Notes: generated by a model not told the origin, from the sequence alone. A stretch of DNA of 64,000 nucleotides from Granulicella aggregans (GCF_025685565.1 NZ_JAGSYE010000001.1:248001-312000), one strand, 5' to 3'. Positions 41,023 to 51,072 are shown, counted from the first letter of the stretch. Translations and numbers: made by a program.

Positions 41023-43425
41023 ATGCCCGCAACGATCACTCAAGACGAACTGGAAATCGAAGTCCCGGCTCTTTCCGGCGAAGAGCTTCGCAAGATGGAT
41101 GCGTACTGGCGGGCCTGTAACTATCTTTGCGCGGGAATGCTCTATCTGAAGGAGAACCCGTTGCTGCGCGAGCTGCTGAAGCCGGAGCAGATCAAGAACC
41201 GCCTGCTGGGACATTGGGGATCGGACCCAGGCCAGACGTTTACGTGGGTTCATCTGAATCGGCTGATCAAGAAGTACGACCTGAACATGATCTACATCTC
41301 CGGGCCGGGACATGGAGCGCCGGCGACACTTTCAAACTGCTATCTGGAAGGCGTGTACTCCGAGGTGTATCCGGACAAGAGCCAGGACGAGGCGGGGATG
41401 CTGAAGTTCTTCAAGCAGTTCTCCTTTCCGGGCGGCATTGGCAGCCATTGCACGCCGGAGACACCGGGGTCGATCCACGAGGGCGGCGAGCTTGGATACA
41501 GCCTCGTGCATGGATTCGGAGCGGCGTTCGACAATCCTGATTTGATTGTGAATGTCGTTGTGGGCGATGGCGAGGCCGAGACTGGCCCGCTGGCTACTAG
41601 CTGGCACTCGAACAAGTTTCTGAATCCGATTCGCGATGGCGCAGTGCTGCCAATTCTTCACCTGAACGGCTACAAGATCGCCAATCCTACAATTCTTGCG
41701 AGGATTCCCGCAGACGAACTGGAGATGCTCTTCAAGGGCCTGGGATGGAAGCCTTATGTGGTGGAGGGCGACGATCCGGCAGTGATGCACCAGCAGATGG
41801 CGGCGACGATGGAGAAGTGCGTACTGGAGATCCGCGCGATCCAGGAACACGCGCGTACGACCGGAGATGTGACGCGGCCCTACTGGCCGATGATTATTCT
41901 GCGGACGCCGAAGGGATGGACCGGGCCCAAGGAGGTCGACGGGCACAAGATCGAAGGCTCGTGGAGAGCGCACCAGATTCCGATTCTCGATCCGAAGACG
42001 AACCCGGAGAACCTGGCGAAGCTTGAAGCTTGGATGCGGAGCTATAAGCCGGAGGAGCTCTTCGACGAGAAGGGCGCGCTGATCGAAGAGTTGCGCGAGA
42101 TGGCCCCGAAGGGGCAGCGGAGATTGACCGGCAATCCGCATGCGAACGGCGGGTTGCTAAGGAAGCCGCTGGTTCTGCCGGACTTCCGTGACTATGCGGT
42201 GAAGGTGGAGAAACCGGGGCAGGTTGAGGTGTCGCCGACGGCCACGCTGGCTAAGTTTCTGGCCGATGTGATGCGGAACAACATGACGAACTTCCGCGTC
42301 TTCGGGCCGGATGAGACGGCTTCGAACAAGCTGGACGGGATCTATGCGGCGAGCCCGAAGACCTGGATGGAGGAGCTGATCGCTCAGGACGCCGACGGCG
42401 GCTTCCTGGCCAGAGACGGCCGAGTGATGGAGATGCTGAGTGAGACGACGCTTGAGGGCTGGTTCGAGGGCTATGTGCTGACGGGCCGGCACGGGCTCTT
42501 CTCGACGTATGAGGCCTTCGTGCATATCATCGACTCGATGTTCAACCAGCATGCTAAGTGGCTGGAGAAGAGCAAGTCGGAGCTGCGCTGGCGCGCGCCG
42601 ATCTCTTCGATCAACATCCTCATCAGCTCTGTGGTGTGGCGGCAAGACCACAATGGCTTCACGCATGAAGATCCGGGCTTTCTCGACGTGGTGACGAACA
42701 AGAGCCCGGAGGTGACGCGGATCTATCTTCCGCCGGATGCAAACTGCGGATTGAGCGTCGGGGCGCACTGCCTGGCGAGCACGGACTACATCAACGTGAT
42801 CGTGTCGGACAAGCAGCCGCATCTCTCCTACCTGACGATGGACGAGGCGGTGGCGCACTGCACCAAGGGCATCGGCATCTGGGACTGGGCAAGCAACGAT
42901 GACGGTTTTGAGCCGGATGTAGTCATCGCATGCGCTGGCGACGTAGCGACGGCTGAGGCTCTAGCCGCGACGGCGATCCTGCGCGAGCACTGTCCGGAGC
43001 TGAAGATCCGGTTCGTCAATGTCGTCGACCTGTTCAAGCTGATGCCCAGCACCAAGCATCCGCATGGCCTGTCGGACGCCGACTTCGATTCCCTGTTTAC
43101 CTGCGACAAGCCGGTGATCTTCAACTTCCATGCCTATCCCTGGCTGATCCATAAGCTGACCTATCGCAGGACGAACCATGCGAACCTGCATGTTCATGGC
43201 TATAAGGAGCGGGGCAATATCAATACTCCGCTTGAGCTGGCGATCGTGAACAGCGTGGACCGTTTTCATCTGGCGATCGATGTGATCGACCGGGTGAAGA
43301 AGCTGCAGGGTTCGGCGGCGCATACGAAGGAGTGGCTGAAGGGCGAGATCATTGAAGCCGTGAACTACGCGCATGAGAATGGGATCGACAAGAAAGAGTT
43401 TCGTGAGTGGAAGTGGCCGGCTTAG
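41023..43425 (+). CDS. xfp: Xylulose-5-phosphate/fructose-6-phosphate phosphoketolase
   Basis: 800-residue thiamine-diphosphate enzyme that splits xylulose-5-P or fructose-6-P to acetyl phosphate and glyceraldehyde-3-P or erythrose-4-P. N-terminal signature [20 protein letters not shown]; ThDP/Mg site [18 protein letters not shown]; further [16 protein letters not shown] and the second-domain segment [16 protein letters not shown]. Full family length. AAGGAG precedes ATG 41023. With ackA immediately upstream it forms a phosphoketolase shunt that yields acetate and ATP without pyruvate. A CRP-like site in the gap suggests catabolite or redox control. Confidence 0.96.
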   Translation: MPATITQDELEIEVPALSGEELRKMDAYWRACNYLCAGMLYLKENPLLRELLKPEQIKNRLLGHWGSDPGQTFTWVHLNRLIKKYDLNMIYISGPGHGAPATLSNCYLEGVYSEVYPDKSQDEAGMLKFFKQFSFPGGIGSHCTPETPGSIHEGGELGYSLVHGFGAAFDNPDLIVNVVVGDGEAETGPLATSWHSNKFLNPIRDGAVLPILHLNGYKIANPTILARIPADELEMLFKGLGWKPYVVEGDDPAVMHQQMAATMEKCVLEIRAIQEHARTTGDVTRPYWPMIILRTPKGWTGPKEVDGHKIEGSWRAHQIPILDPKTNPENLAKLEAWMRSYKPEELFDEKGALIEELREMAPKGQRRLTGNPHANGGLLRKPLVLPDFRDYAVKVEKPGQVEVSPTATLAKFLADVMRNNMTNFRVFGPDETASNKLDGIYAASPKTWMEELIAQDADGGFLARDGRVMEMLSETTLEGWFEGYVLTGRHGLFSTYEAFVHIIDSMFNQHAKWLEKSKSELRWRAPISSINILISSVVWRQDHNGFTHEDPGFLDVVTNKSPEVTRIYLPPDANCGLSVGAHCLASTDYINVIVSDKQPHLSYLTMDEAVAHCTKGIGIWDWASNDDGFEPDVVIACAGDVATAEALAATAILREHCPELKIRFVNVVDLFKLMPSTKHPHGLSDADFDSLFTCDKPVIFNFHAYPWLIHKLTYRRTNHANLHVHGYKERGNINTPLELAIVNSVDRFHLAIDVIDRVKKLQGSAAHTKEWLKGEIIEAVNYAHENGIDKKEFREWKWPA

Positions 43426-43454
43426 GCGAGTTGTACCGGGCGAAGAGAAAGACA

Positions 43455-43500
43455 AATTCGGGGATTCTTCCCCTTCACTTCGTTTAGGGACAGAATGACG
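43455..43500 (+). repeat. Intergenic repeat R2 (divergent copy)
   Basis: AATTCGGGGATTCTTCCCCT, then TCACTTCGTTTAGGGACAGAATGACG. It shares the beginning and end of the 40755 variant. It lies 30 bases after the xfp stop, before the terminator. Confidence 0.55.
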
Positions 43501-43532
43501 CCCCCATAGATCAGAATGGTGGTCTAAAAGAG

Positions 43533-43566
43533 AAAAGCCCCACTCCTGTGCAGGAGTGGGGCTTTT
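43533..43566. terminator. Bidirectional intrinsic terminator between xfp and the TonB receptor
   Basis: AAAAGCCCCACTCC-TGTGCA-GGAGTGGGGCTTTT: a 14-bp perfect stem flanked by A-tract and T-tract, so it ends transcription from both sides. It separates the convergent xfp and TonB-receptor genes. Confidence 0.93.
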
Positions 43567-43591
43567 GAATTGGCGCAGGTTTGGAGTTCAG

Positions 43592-46500
43592 CTAGAAGAT
43601 GATCTTTCCACCGAACTGGGTATTGAAGGGTTCACCCGAACCGATGCCGGGGGCTCCGTTGTAGTCGCCGATGGTGTCGGTGAGCTGTCCACTTCCGCTA
43701 GGCGGGGCAAAGTTGTTGCGGTTGAAGAGATTGAACATCTCAGCACGGAGCTGAATGGTCAGGCGTTCGTAGATCTTGAAGTTCTTGAACGCAGAGGCAT
43801 CAACGTCTGAGAATCCAGGGCCATAGTACTGGTTGCGCCGAAGCGTGCCAAATGTTCCAGGCGTCGCATCTGGGAATAGAGATGTATCGATCCAGACGGC
43901 TTGTGGCTTCTGTCCCTGACCTCCGACCTTGACACCCGGTACATAGTCCACCCGGTCAAGCCCCTCGTTGGTTCCACTGATGTCGGATCCGGCGAAGATC
44001 TGGAACGGCTGACCGCCATGGAAGTTCATCAGCGCGTTGAACTGCCATCCCTGGGTGAGAAGCCTCATCCTCGAGGAGCCAGGAAGCTCGTAGCTCAAGA
44101 AGGTTGTTAGGTTGTGGCGAGTGTCGTAGTCCGAGTTGCCGTAGTCTCCCTTGAAGTTGGTGCTGTCCTGCGGGAGCGTACCACGATACTGCGAGACCTC
44201 GTCGAGGTTATGTGCCCAGGTGTAGACGGCCTGCGCGGTGAGGTGGTGCCAGTTGCTCATGCGAAGCTGGGCCTGGAGCGAGTTGTAGTTCGCGGTGCCG
44301 ATGCTGGAGATCTGGTTGATGTTGCCGTAGTAGTTGTACTGGCTGTAGTACGGACGGGTCTGCTGACGTTTGAAGTCGGCACCGACCAGAACGGCTCCTG
44401 TTACGGGGTCAACGGTGTCAGTGTAAACGCCAGGGGCGGCCTGGTTAATGTCCAGTAGGCTGAGCAGATGACGTGCAGATGATCCGACGTAGCCAAGCTG
44501 CGCGATGACATTCTTCGACAACGTGCGCTCGATATTCAGGCTGTAGTTCTCGTTGTAGGAGGGACGGAAGTTTGGAGCAACCGTGAAGACACCGCAGGTT
44601 GAAGTTGCCTGGCAAGGAAATCCGGCAGAGGACGGAAAGATGGGAACGCCCGCAGTAATCGTGGTGTTATTACCACCGTTAGCCGCAGCGACGGAGAAGA
44701 CAGGGCTGCCGCCGCCTGGGTTTCCTTCTACTCCGTTCGGGGCCTGGTTGCCGGGACGGTTGTCAAGGAAGGGGTTCAGGTTTGGGGTATCGGCGTACCA
44801 GCCGTATCCAGCGCGGAGCACGGTGTTTTCGTCCAGCGAATAGCTGAAGCCGACGCGGGGGCTGATGTTCTTGTAGTACTGCGGATAGAGCGAGCTGATC
44901 TGGTTGCCCTGGAAGGCAAGGCCATTGGTGGCGGTAAGCGCTGGACGGAAGACCGAGAGGTTCTGGTACTGGTTGTGAAGCGGGCCTTCGTAGTCGTAAC
45001 GGATGCCGTAGTTTACGTTCAGCTTCTGCGTGACCTGCCAGTTGTCGCCGGCGTTGAGGAACCAGGTGTTGACGAAGACCTGACGGTCGGGATCGCCAAT
45101 GGTTATGCTTGCAGCAGAGGTCTTGCCTGCGAGGAAGTCAGCGAGGGACGAAACGAGTATGCCGTCCGCAGTGTCGTAGCTGCTTACGTCAACCTTCGTC
45201 TGGCTGCCATCAAACGTGAAAGAGCCGGTGGCGTGGCGGTGATAGAACTCGTCGAGCTGGGCCTGACGATACTCGCCGCCGAAGCGGAACTGGTGCTTGC
45301 CCTTGACCCAGGAGACCTGGTCGGTAAGGTGGCCGGTGATGTCGTTACGACCCTCCGGAGGAGTTTGTCCGACCGGGTCGAAGTTCTTGATGGTGATGTT
45401 TGGTGCGTTCGGGAAGGTTGCGCCGGTGATAAAGCCGAGGCTCTGCACATTCTGGTTAGTCTTGTAGTCGTCAAATACTTGGTTGAAGTAGTTGACGCCG
45501 GCGAGCATTTCGTTCGAGATCGTGGGAGAAATCTGACGGCTATACACGATAGCGAGGTTCTGAACGTGGATGGGAGCTACTTCATAGTAGGCAAGAAGCT
45601 GCGAGCCGGCGGGTGCGACCTGGTTGCCTTGACCTACGAACCAGTGAGCGCTGAGTTGATCCTTGTCGCTTAGCTTGTAGTCGACCTTGCCCAGGCCGTT
45701 GTAACTGTAGCCGAACTCTGGATCGTTCGAGTGGAAGTTGCTCTGGGTACCGGTGGTGTCTACGGCGAGAACGCTCGTTCCCCATAGGTCATTGAGCACG
45801 TTCTGCATGAGGGGATTGACAGCTATTCCTTTAGCGGTCAAAGCAGCGATTGCCTTGCTCTGCCAGCCGACTGAAGGTTCCGTCGCGGTTCCGGACTGGC
45901 CAATGACGAAGCGCTGCTGCTCATAAGTGACGAAGCCGAAGAGTTTGTCCTTGAGGAAAGGGCCACCGAGCGAGAATCCAGTATTGTAGTTGCGGACTTT
46001 CTGCTTGGTATCTACGAAGGGACTCTTTGCGCCGAAGAGTTCGTTGCGGTTGAAGTAGTAGGCGGTTCCGTGGAGGGTGTTGGTGCCGGACTTGAGGGTC
46101 AGGTTTACGGTTCCGCCGGGGTTACGTCCGCCTTCGGGGCCAGCCTGGGTCTGCGCGGAGAACTGATCGACCGCGTCGATGGGAAGAATGATTCCGGCGA
46201 TGCCGGAGACGCCGCCCTGGTTGACGGCGGGAACGTTATGCCAGAGGTCGTTGTTGTCGACGCCGTCGATCTGCCAGTTGACCTGGTTGGCGCGGGTACC
46301 GTTGAGCGATCCGAAGCCGCCGCCGGAGTAGCCGCCGAAGCCGGGCGTGAGGGCGATCATCTGCGTGAAGTCGCGGCCATTGAGCGGGATGTCCTCCACG
46401 GTCTTTGAATCGATGACGGTGTTCTGCACAGTGGAAGTAGTGTCGAGCGCGATGGCGCTGGCCTCAACCTCAATGGTCTGCGCCGAGGAGGAGACCGAGA

Positions 46501-46843
46501 GCTTAACCGGAAGGGTGAAGATGACACCGGCCGAGACCATGATCTTGTCCGTCTTCACCGTGCTGAAACCGGGAGACGAGACGACGACCGAGTAGGTGCC
46601 GAGGGGCAGGTCCTGAAACAAAAACTCGCCCGCAGAGGAGCTGGGCGCGGTCTTTACGGCTCCGGTATCCACGTTGGTGATGGTGACGGTCGCGTTCGGA
46701 ATGACGGCGCCGGAGTTATCGGTGACGGTACCGTTGACACCGCCGCGATACGTCTGCGCGGTCGCCGTGACCGTCCATGCGAATAGCGCGAGCAAGAGAC
46801 CTAAAGCTGCGGTCTGGAACTTTCTATACATCGTGGGCTTCAC
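43592..46843 (-). CDS. TonB-dependent receptor, Oar-like, with carboxypeptidase-regulatory-like domain
   Basis: 1083 residues. GTG 46843 is the start: AGGAGG lies five bases upstream; an ATG four codons later has no such signal. Signal peptide (LGLLLALFAWTVTATAQ), then an Ig-like carboxypeptidase-regulatory domain (about 30-115: GGVNGTVTDNSGAVIPNATV), a plug domain (about 130-240: VEDIPLNGRDFTQMIALTPG) and a 22-strand beta-barrel ending in FNTQFGGKIIF with terminal Phe. This is the large receptor class expanded in Acidobacteriota, thought to import plant or microbial oligosaccharides or peptides. The substrate is unknown. Its 5' region contains an unusual duplicated element. Confidence 0.93.
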   Translation of the reverse strand: MKPTMYRKFQTAALGLLLALFAWTVTATAQTYRGGVNGTVTDNSGAVIPNATVTITNVDTGAVKTAPSSSAGEFLFQDLPLGTYSVVVSSPGFSTVKTDKIMVSAGVIFTLPVKLSVSSSAQTIEVEASAIALDTTSTVQNTVIDSKTVEDIPLNGRDFTQMIALTPGFGGYSGGGFGSLNGTRANQVNWQIDGVDNNDLWHNVPAVNQGGVSGIAGIILPIDAVDQFSAQTQAGPEGGRNPGGTVNLTLKSGTNTLHGTAYYFNRNELFGAKSPFVDTKQKVRNYNTGFSLGGPFLKDKLFGFVTYEQQRFVIGQSGTATEPSVGWQSKAIAALTAKGIAVNPLMQNVLNDLWGTSVLAVDTTGTQSNFHSNDPEFGYSYNGLGKVDYKLSDKDQLSAHWFVGQGNQVAPAGSQLLAYYEVAPIHVQNLAIVYSRQISPTISNEMLAGVNYFNQVFDDYKTNQNVQSLGFITGATFPNAPNITIKNFDPVGQTPPEGRNDITGHLTDQVSWVKGKHQFRFGGEYRQAQLDEFYHRHATGSFTFDGSQTKVDVSSYDTADGILVSSLADFLAGKTSAASITIGDPDRQVFVNTWFLNAGDNWQVTQKLNVNYGIRYDYEGPLHNQYQNLSVFRPALTATNGLAFQGNQISSLYPQYYKNISPRVGFSYSLDENTVLRAGYGWYADTPNLNPFLDNRPGNQAPNGVEGNPGGGSPVFSVAAANGGNNTTITAGVPIFPSSAGFPCQATSTCGVFTVAPNFRPSYNENYSLNIERTLSKNVIAQLGYVGSSARHLLSLLDINQAAPGVYTDTVDPVTGAVLVGADFKRQQTRPYYSQYNYYGNINQISSIGTANYNSLQAQLRMSNWHHLTAQAVYTWAHNLDEVSQYRGTLPQDSTNFKGDYGNSDYDTRHNLTTFLSYELPGSSRMRLLTQGWQFNALMNFHGGQPFQIFAGSDISGTNEGLDRVDYVPGVKVGGQGQKPQAVWIDTSLFPDATPGTFGTLRRNQYYGPGFSDVDASAFKNFKIYERLTIQLRAEMFNLFNRNNFAPPSGSGQLTDTIGDYNGAPGIGSGEPFNTQFGGKIIF

Positions 46844-46866
46844 GAGTACCTCCTGAAAAATGAATG

Positions 46867-47017
46867 CAGTTTTCCCCGCCGTATATAACGGGTTTTTTGA
46901 AATGGAATGGAAAAAATCCCAGCGTTCGTGGCTGGATCAAGACACAGTTTTCACCGCCGTGCATCACGGGTAATTTTTTGAGAATGGAATGTAGGGATGC
47001 ACCAGCTTCATGGCTGG
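46867..47017 (-). repeat. Tandemly duplicated leader element upstream of the TonB receptor
   Basis: Two imperfect copies, 46867-46935 and 46945-47017, start 78 bases apart. On the plus strand each begins CAGTTTTC-CCGCCGT, has an ACGGG partner, TTTTTTGA, AATGGAATG, and ends with a small AGC..GGCTGG hairpin. As minus-strand RNA each unit folds as CCAGC..GCTGG, a single-stranded A-rich link, then CCCGT..ACGG, followed by GGGGAAAACTG. The compensated changes in the loops (TATATA versus GCATC) suggest structure is kept. The copies lie 24 bases before the GTG start and fill the gap 46844-47215, which holds no gene. Confidence 0.7.
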
Positions 47018-47215
47018 GTGCTACATGAAACGGAACGAAATCAGAACCCGGTGCTTACTCGAAAGTTGGGGTACTTGAAAGTTACGTTATGTGAATGAGA
47101 GATGAAGCTAAGGTAATTCGGTTGGGCCGGAATTGCAAGCTAGATTTGGAAGTCTTGCCACAAACATCACGCTTCGAGATTGCCACGCAGGCTTTGGCCT
47201 CAGGTGCCAGCCACG

Positions 47216-48043
47216 CTACTTCGAAGGCGTTCCGGAGCGGCGAAGCTCATCCGTCTTGAGGACGATGAGGTACTCGTAGATGGACTGAAGCGCAGCGTAG
47301 GTGAGACCGGCGCGGCCATCGAGGATGGCCCGGCGGACCAGTGTCATATAAAGAAACTTGAGGACTGGGCGGAAAGGCAGCCGATAGAAGATGGCCTTCT
47401 GGTGCATCCGCCGCTGGTGGAAGTTCCTATCGAAGAGGGCCTTCCTGAGCGACGGATTGCGCAGACCCTGCTGGCGATAGATGAGCTGGGCTTCCATCGT
47501 GGAGTAGGTGTTGTGCTTGTCCATCCACTGGGCAATTCCCTTCGAGAAGGGGAAGTGATCGAGCGGAGAAGAGAGATCGCCGATCTCGCCTTTGACCTCA
47601 AGAACTTCGTTGATCGCGCGGGTGTAGTGGGCGCACTCGTGGCGGACGAGGCGAATATAGAAGGGCGAGATCTGCGCGTGTTTGAGCCAGGTGCCGAAGA
47701 GGAAGTCGCGACGGCGGAGGCGAAAGCCGGCTACTCCTGCAGAGGCGGATGCGACGGCCTTCAACATCTCCGCAGCCAACGGCGGCGCGGCGCGCTCATC
47801 GGCGTCGAGCAGGAAGAGCCAGGGATGTTTGAAGGGCACCTCGCGCAGAGCAGCGGTGCGATGCTGGGCGTAGTCGTCGAAGATTCGTTGATGCACGTGG
47901 GCACCGGCGGCGCGGGCGATCTCGACGGTCGCATCGACGCTGAAGGAGTCGAAGACGTGCACGTCATCGGACCAGGCAACGGAGGCGAGGCAGGCAGGAA
48001 GGTCCTGCTGTTCGTTGCGGGTAAGAATAAGTACGGAGATCAT
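47216..48043 (-). CDS. Family 2 glycosyltransferase (WaaE/KdtX-like)
   Basis: 275 residues. GT-A fold: ISVLILTRNEQQDLPACLAS at the N-terminus, the sugar-nucleotide segment DDVHVFDSFSVDATVEIARA, and the metal-binding acidic site WLFLLDADERAAPPLA. The later region FRLRRRDFLFGTWLKHAQIS and a helical tail resemble LPS core beta-1,4-glucosyltransferases. It follows the ketosynthase gene by 41 bases on the same strand and may glycosylate the product of the polyketide cluster, but a cell-envelope role independent of the cluster is equally possible. Confidence 0.85.
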   Translation of the reverse strand: MISVLILTRNEQQDLPACLASVAWSDDVHVFDSFSVDATVEIARAAGAHVHQRIFDDYAQHRTAALREVPFKHPWLFLLDADERAAPPLAAEMLKAVASASAGVAGFRLRRRDFLFGTWLKHAQISPFYIRLVRHECAHYTRAINEVLEVKGEIGDLSSPLDHFPFSKGIAQWMDKHNTYSTMEAQLIYRQQGLRNPSLRKALFDRNFHQRRMHQKAIFYRLPFRPVLKFLYMTLVRRAILDGRAGLTYAALQSIYEYLIVLKTDELRRSGTPSK

Positions 48044-48084
48044 GACGGCCTATCGTACTGCTCGGAACATAAAGAAGCCGCGTT

Positions 48085-49329
48085 TCATGCAGAGCGGGCG
48101 GGAGCATCGTAGCGTTTGAGGGCGACGACGCCGTTGAGGCCGCCGAAGGCGAGCGAGTTCGACAGGGCGATACTGCGGTCGGGATCGGCGGGGCGGGGTT
48201 GGTTGAGAATCACATCGAGATGGATCGCGGGATCGATCGTCGTGACGCCAGCGTTGAAGGGTAACTGGCCGGTGTGAAGCGCAAGGATGGTGGCGATGGC
48301 TTCAAGAGCGCCAGTCGCGCCGATCGAGTGGCCGTGGAGGCTCTTGGTGGAACTGATGGGAATCTGCGCGGCGCGGTCGCCGAAGACCTTGTGGATGGCG
48401 GCGGCCTCGACGGTGTCGTTGGCCTGGGTGCCGGTGCCGTGGGCGTTGATGTAGCCGACGTCATCCGGTGAAGCCCCGGCATCTTTGAGGGCTTTCCGCA
48501 TCGCCAAGGCTGCGCCGTCGGACTGCGGCTGGGTGATGTGGTGGGCGTCGGCGGACATGCCGAAGCCGACGATCTCGGCGAAGATCGTCGCTTTACGCGC
48601 AAGCGCTGAATCCAGGCTCTCGAGGACGAGCATGGCTGCGCCTTCGCCCAGGGTCATGCCGTCGCGGTCGGCTGAGAATGGCCGGCATGCGGTGGGGGAG
48701 ACGACGCGCATGCTGTCCCAGGCGCGGAGGAATCCGAAGGTGAGCGGGGCCTCGTGGCCGCCGGCGATTGCGGCTTCGGACATGCCCGAGCGGACCATGT
48801 GGAAGGCCTGTCCGAGCGCGTGAGTCGAAGAAGCACAAGCGGTAGAGATGTTGAGCACAGGGCCGGTGATGCCGAGGTCGATGGAGATGTGGCTGCCGCC
48901 GGCGGAGGCCATGGTTCGGGTGACGGTAAGCGGGTGCACGCGGGCGTTGCGGTAGTAGAGCTTGGCGGTCTCGATCTCTTCCGACGAGCGGCCACCGCAC
49001 GAGCAGCCGAGGATCACGGCGATGTCTTCCGGAGCGTAGTGCTTCATTAACTCGCTCTGCGCGGCGGCCTGACGAGCGGCGACGATGGCGAACTGAGCTG
49101 TGAGATTGGTCGCGGTGATGACGCCGGAGGTGAGGTGCTGATCGGGATCGAAGCCGATGACCGAGGCCATGCGATTGAAGCGGATGCCGTTCTGGCCTTC
49201 CACTGCCTCGGGCAGCAGGCCGAACTCGGCGATACCGGTGCGACCGGCGAAGAGAGAGGATTCGAACTCGGGGATTGTGTTGCCGATTGGCGTTACGCAA
49301 CCCATACCGGTGATGACGACACGCTTCAA
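48085..49329 (-). CDS. Beta-ketoacyl-ACP synthase (KAS II/FabF-like)
   Basis: 414 residues with the thiolase-fold triad Cys165 (ISTACASSTH), His297 (INAHGTGTQAN) and His334 (STKSLHGHSIGATG). The start appears to be TTG 49329 (MKRVVITGMGCVTPIG) with AGGAG ten bases upstream. The length and motifs are those of FabF-type elongating condensing enzymes, not chain-length factors (Cys is present). Located 22 bases after a dedicated ACP and downstream of a type III polyketide synthase, so it probably builds or extends the fatty acyl starter for that pathway rather than serving general lipid synthesis. Confidence 0.9.
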   Translation of the reverse strand: MKRVVITGMGCVTPIGNTIPEFESSLFAGRTGIAEFGLLPEAVEGQNGIRFNRMASVIGFDPDQHLTSGVITATNLTAQFAIVAARQAAAQSELMKHYAPEDIAVILGCSCGGRSSEEIETAKLYYRNARVHPLTVTRTMASAGGSHISIDLGITGPVLNISTACASSTHALGQAFHMVRSGMSEAAIAGGHEAPLTFGFLRAWDSMRVVSPTACRPFSADRDGMTLGEGAAMLVLESLDSALARKATIFAEIVGFGMSADAHHITQPQSDGAALAMRKALKDAGASPDDVGYINAHGTGTQANDTVEAAAIHKVFGDRAAQIPISSTKSLHGHSIGATGALEAIATILALHTGQLPFNAGVTTIDPAIHLDVILNQPRPADPDRSIALSNSLAFGGLNGVVALKRYDAPARSA

Positions 49330-49351
49330 GTGGTGGTGCTCCTGCGAAGGT

Positions 49352-49624
49352 TTAGATGGCCGTGGCTGCCGGCTGGTCGGCAGCTTCGTGCTGCAGACGG
49401 ATGACGCCGTCGATAACGTCTCCGACCGTTTTCAGGCTGGATATGGATTCGTCGGGGATCTGGATGTTGAAGGCGTCTTCGATCTCGAAAGAGATGTTGA
49501 TCTTATCGAGGGAGTCGATGGCAAGCTCGTCGAAGGTCTTGTCCCGGGTGACGGTGTCTTCGGGGATGAGCTTGGACTTCGCAATGATGGCGATGCAGCG
49601 CTGCTCTACCGACCCTTCATCCAT
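49352..49624 (-). CDS. Acyl carrier protein
   Basis: 90 residues. The phosphopantetheine attachment site is Ser38 in FDELAIDSLDKINISFEIED, the classic DSL motif of helix II. Helix I is EQRCIAIIAKSKLIPEDTV, and helix III/IV follow with an alanine-rich tail. It is slightly longer than housekeeping AcpP. Immediately precedes the ketosynthase gene, so it is presumed to be the carrier dedicated to this cluster. ATG 49624 is the only plausible start. Confidence 0.9.
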   Translation of the reverse strand: MDEGSVEQRCIAIIAKSKLIPEDTVTRDKTFDELAIDSLDKINISFEIEDAFNIQIPDESISSLKTVGDVIDGVIRLQHEAADQPAATAI

Positions 49625-49692
49625 ACGCCCTGATACCCTTCCCGGTTTGCGTCTGTCAGGATTGCGACGTTCGCGCGCCAGACAGACGTTCT

Positions 49693-50919
49693 TTAGGGTA
49701 CAGCATTCCGCGGAACCGGGGTGGAAACGGAGCTGGGGTGGGCTGGTTTCAGGACGGGTCGCCGGTCGCGCGGCGAAAACCCGGCGTTACCGATATGGAT
49801 CTCCAGCAGTTTGGCGAAGAGCCAGGGAATGCGGGCCAGAAGATCGATGGAGCAAGTGCGAAGGAGCGGAGAGCTGTCGAGCAGGAGCATGGTGCTGGCC
49901 ATGAGATGGGGCCTCCGACGCATATGCAGGTGCGAACGCTGGTACGCGGCCAGATCGCCGGCTTGGATGGCGTCAGCGAGCGAAAGCGCCTGGCGAAATG
50001 CGAGCGAGAGACCTTCGCCGGTGACGGCGTCGACCGAGCCAGAGGCGTCGCCGAGCAGAGCGACATTGCCTTTGGTGACGCGATGCAGCTTGCGGCTGTA
50101 GGTAATAGCTCCGCGTGGGGCATCGCTGGGCTGGGCTCCTTCTAGGCGGGCCGCTAGCTGCGGGAAGTGGGCGAGGGCTTCGGGCACTCCGGCGGCAAAC
50201 TTGGTGTGGGCTACGAAGGCGACGCAGATCTCGGTTGCGGAGACGGGCGTGACGTATGCCTGACCTCGGTCGCTCCAGTAGACCTCGACGAACTCTGTCC
50301 AGGGGGCAATGGCGAAGTGCTGGCGGAGACCGACTCTTTGCGCGGTGATTCTGGCGCGATCGAGGCCGGCGGCGGAGCGGATGCGGGACTGGTGGCCGTC
50401 CGCGCCGACGACGTAGCTTGCGTGGAAGCTGCCGCGGTTGGTCTCGACGGTAGTGTGATCGCTTCCTTGCCCTGTGAGGCCACGAACGACCGTCTCCCAG
50501 GAGAAGACGACGCCGAGTTCGATGGCGCGGTCGAGCAGAAGCTGATGCAGCGTCTTGCGCTTGACGCCGCGACCTTCTCCAGCGTGGCCCGGGAAACGTG
50601 CCTGGACGGTGGTGCCGTCCGCGGTATCGATGAAGCGGATGCCAAGGATACGAGCGGACTCTGCCTCAACCAACGCGGGGAGGTCGATGCCCAGGTTGCG
50701 GAGTGCGGCGAGGGTGTCGGGCATAAGTCCCTCGCCACAGGCCTTGTCGATGGGCGGCTTCATGCCGTCGGCCACAAGGACTCTGTGCCCTTTGCGGGCG
50801 AGAGCGATGGCACAGGCCAGACCTGCCGGACCGCCGCCCGCGATGAAGACGTCTGCTTCAGGGGCGATGGCAATTGGATGGGCGTAGGGCACTGTTGCTT
50901 GAGACTCCCGCTGCTTCAA
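49693..50919 (-). CDS. FAD-dependent oxidoreductase (geranylgeranyl-reductase/hydroxylase family)
   Basis: 408 residues. FAD-binding GxGxxG is in EADVFIAGGGPAGLACAIAL near residue 25, the DG motif in YVVGADGHQSRIRSAAGL, and the second FAD-phosphate motif in NVALLGDASGSVDAVTGEGL. CGEGLMPDTLAAL near residue 62 matches the geranylgeranyl reductase subgroup of aromatic hydroxylase-like flavoproteins. The start is uncertain: TTG 50919 is used, GTG 50892 is possible. Position between the type III PKS and the ACP suggests tailoring (hydroxylation or reduction) of the polyketide product. Confidence 0.82.
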   Translation of the reverse strand: MKQRESQATVPYAHPIAIAPEADVFIAGGGPAGLACAIALARKGHRVLVADGMKPPIDKACGEGLMPDTLAALRNLGIDLPALVEAESARILGIRFIDTADGTTVQARFPGHAGEGRGVKRKTLHQLLLDRAIELGVVFSWETVVRGLTGQGSDHTTVETNRGSFHASYVVGADGHQSRIRSAAGLDRARITAQRVGLRQHFAIAPWTEFVEVYWSDRGQAYVTPVSATEICVAFVAHTKFAAGVPEALAHFPQLAARLEGAQPSDAPRGAITYSRKLHRVTKGNVALLGDASGSVDAVTGEGLSLAFRQALSLADAIQAGDLAAYQRSHLHMRRRPHLMASTMLLLDSSPLLRTCSIDLLARIPWLFAKLLEIHIGNAGFSPRDRRPVLKPAHPSSVSTPVPRNAVP

Positions 50920-50998
50920 AACGTATCACGCGGAGTTTGGGGCTTTGGTGCGTCAGACCGTCGATTTGTAGGGGTAAAGAGCGCGGTTCACACAAATG

Positions 50999-51039
50999 TC
51001 CCACCCATCGCCAAAGACAGCAGCACGATGGATGGGGCA
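50999..51039 (-). repeat. Intergenic palindromic repeat R1, inverted copy
   Basis: On the minus strand: TGCCCCATCCATCGTG, loop CTGCTGTCTTTG, GCGATGGGTGGGA. It lies 30 bases from an R2 copy in the gap between the type III PKS and the FAD gene. Confidence 0.6.
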
Positions 51040-51072
51040 GCCTGCGTGGAGTGGTTGCCGAGCGTAAGAGCC

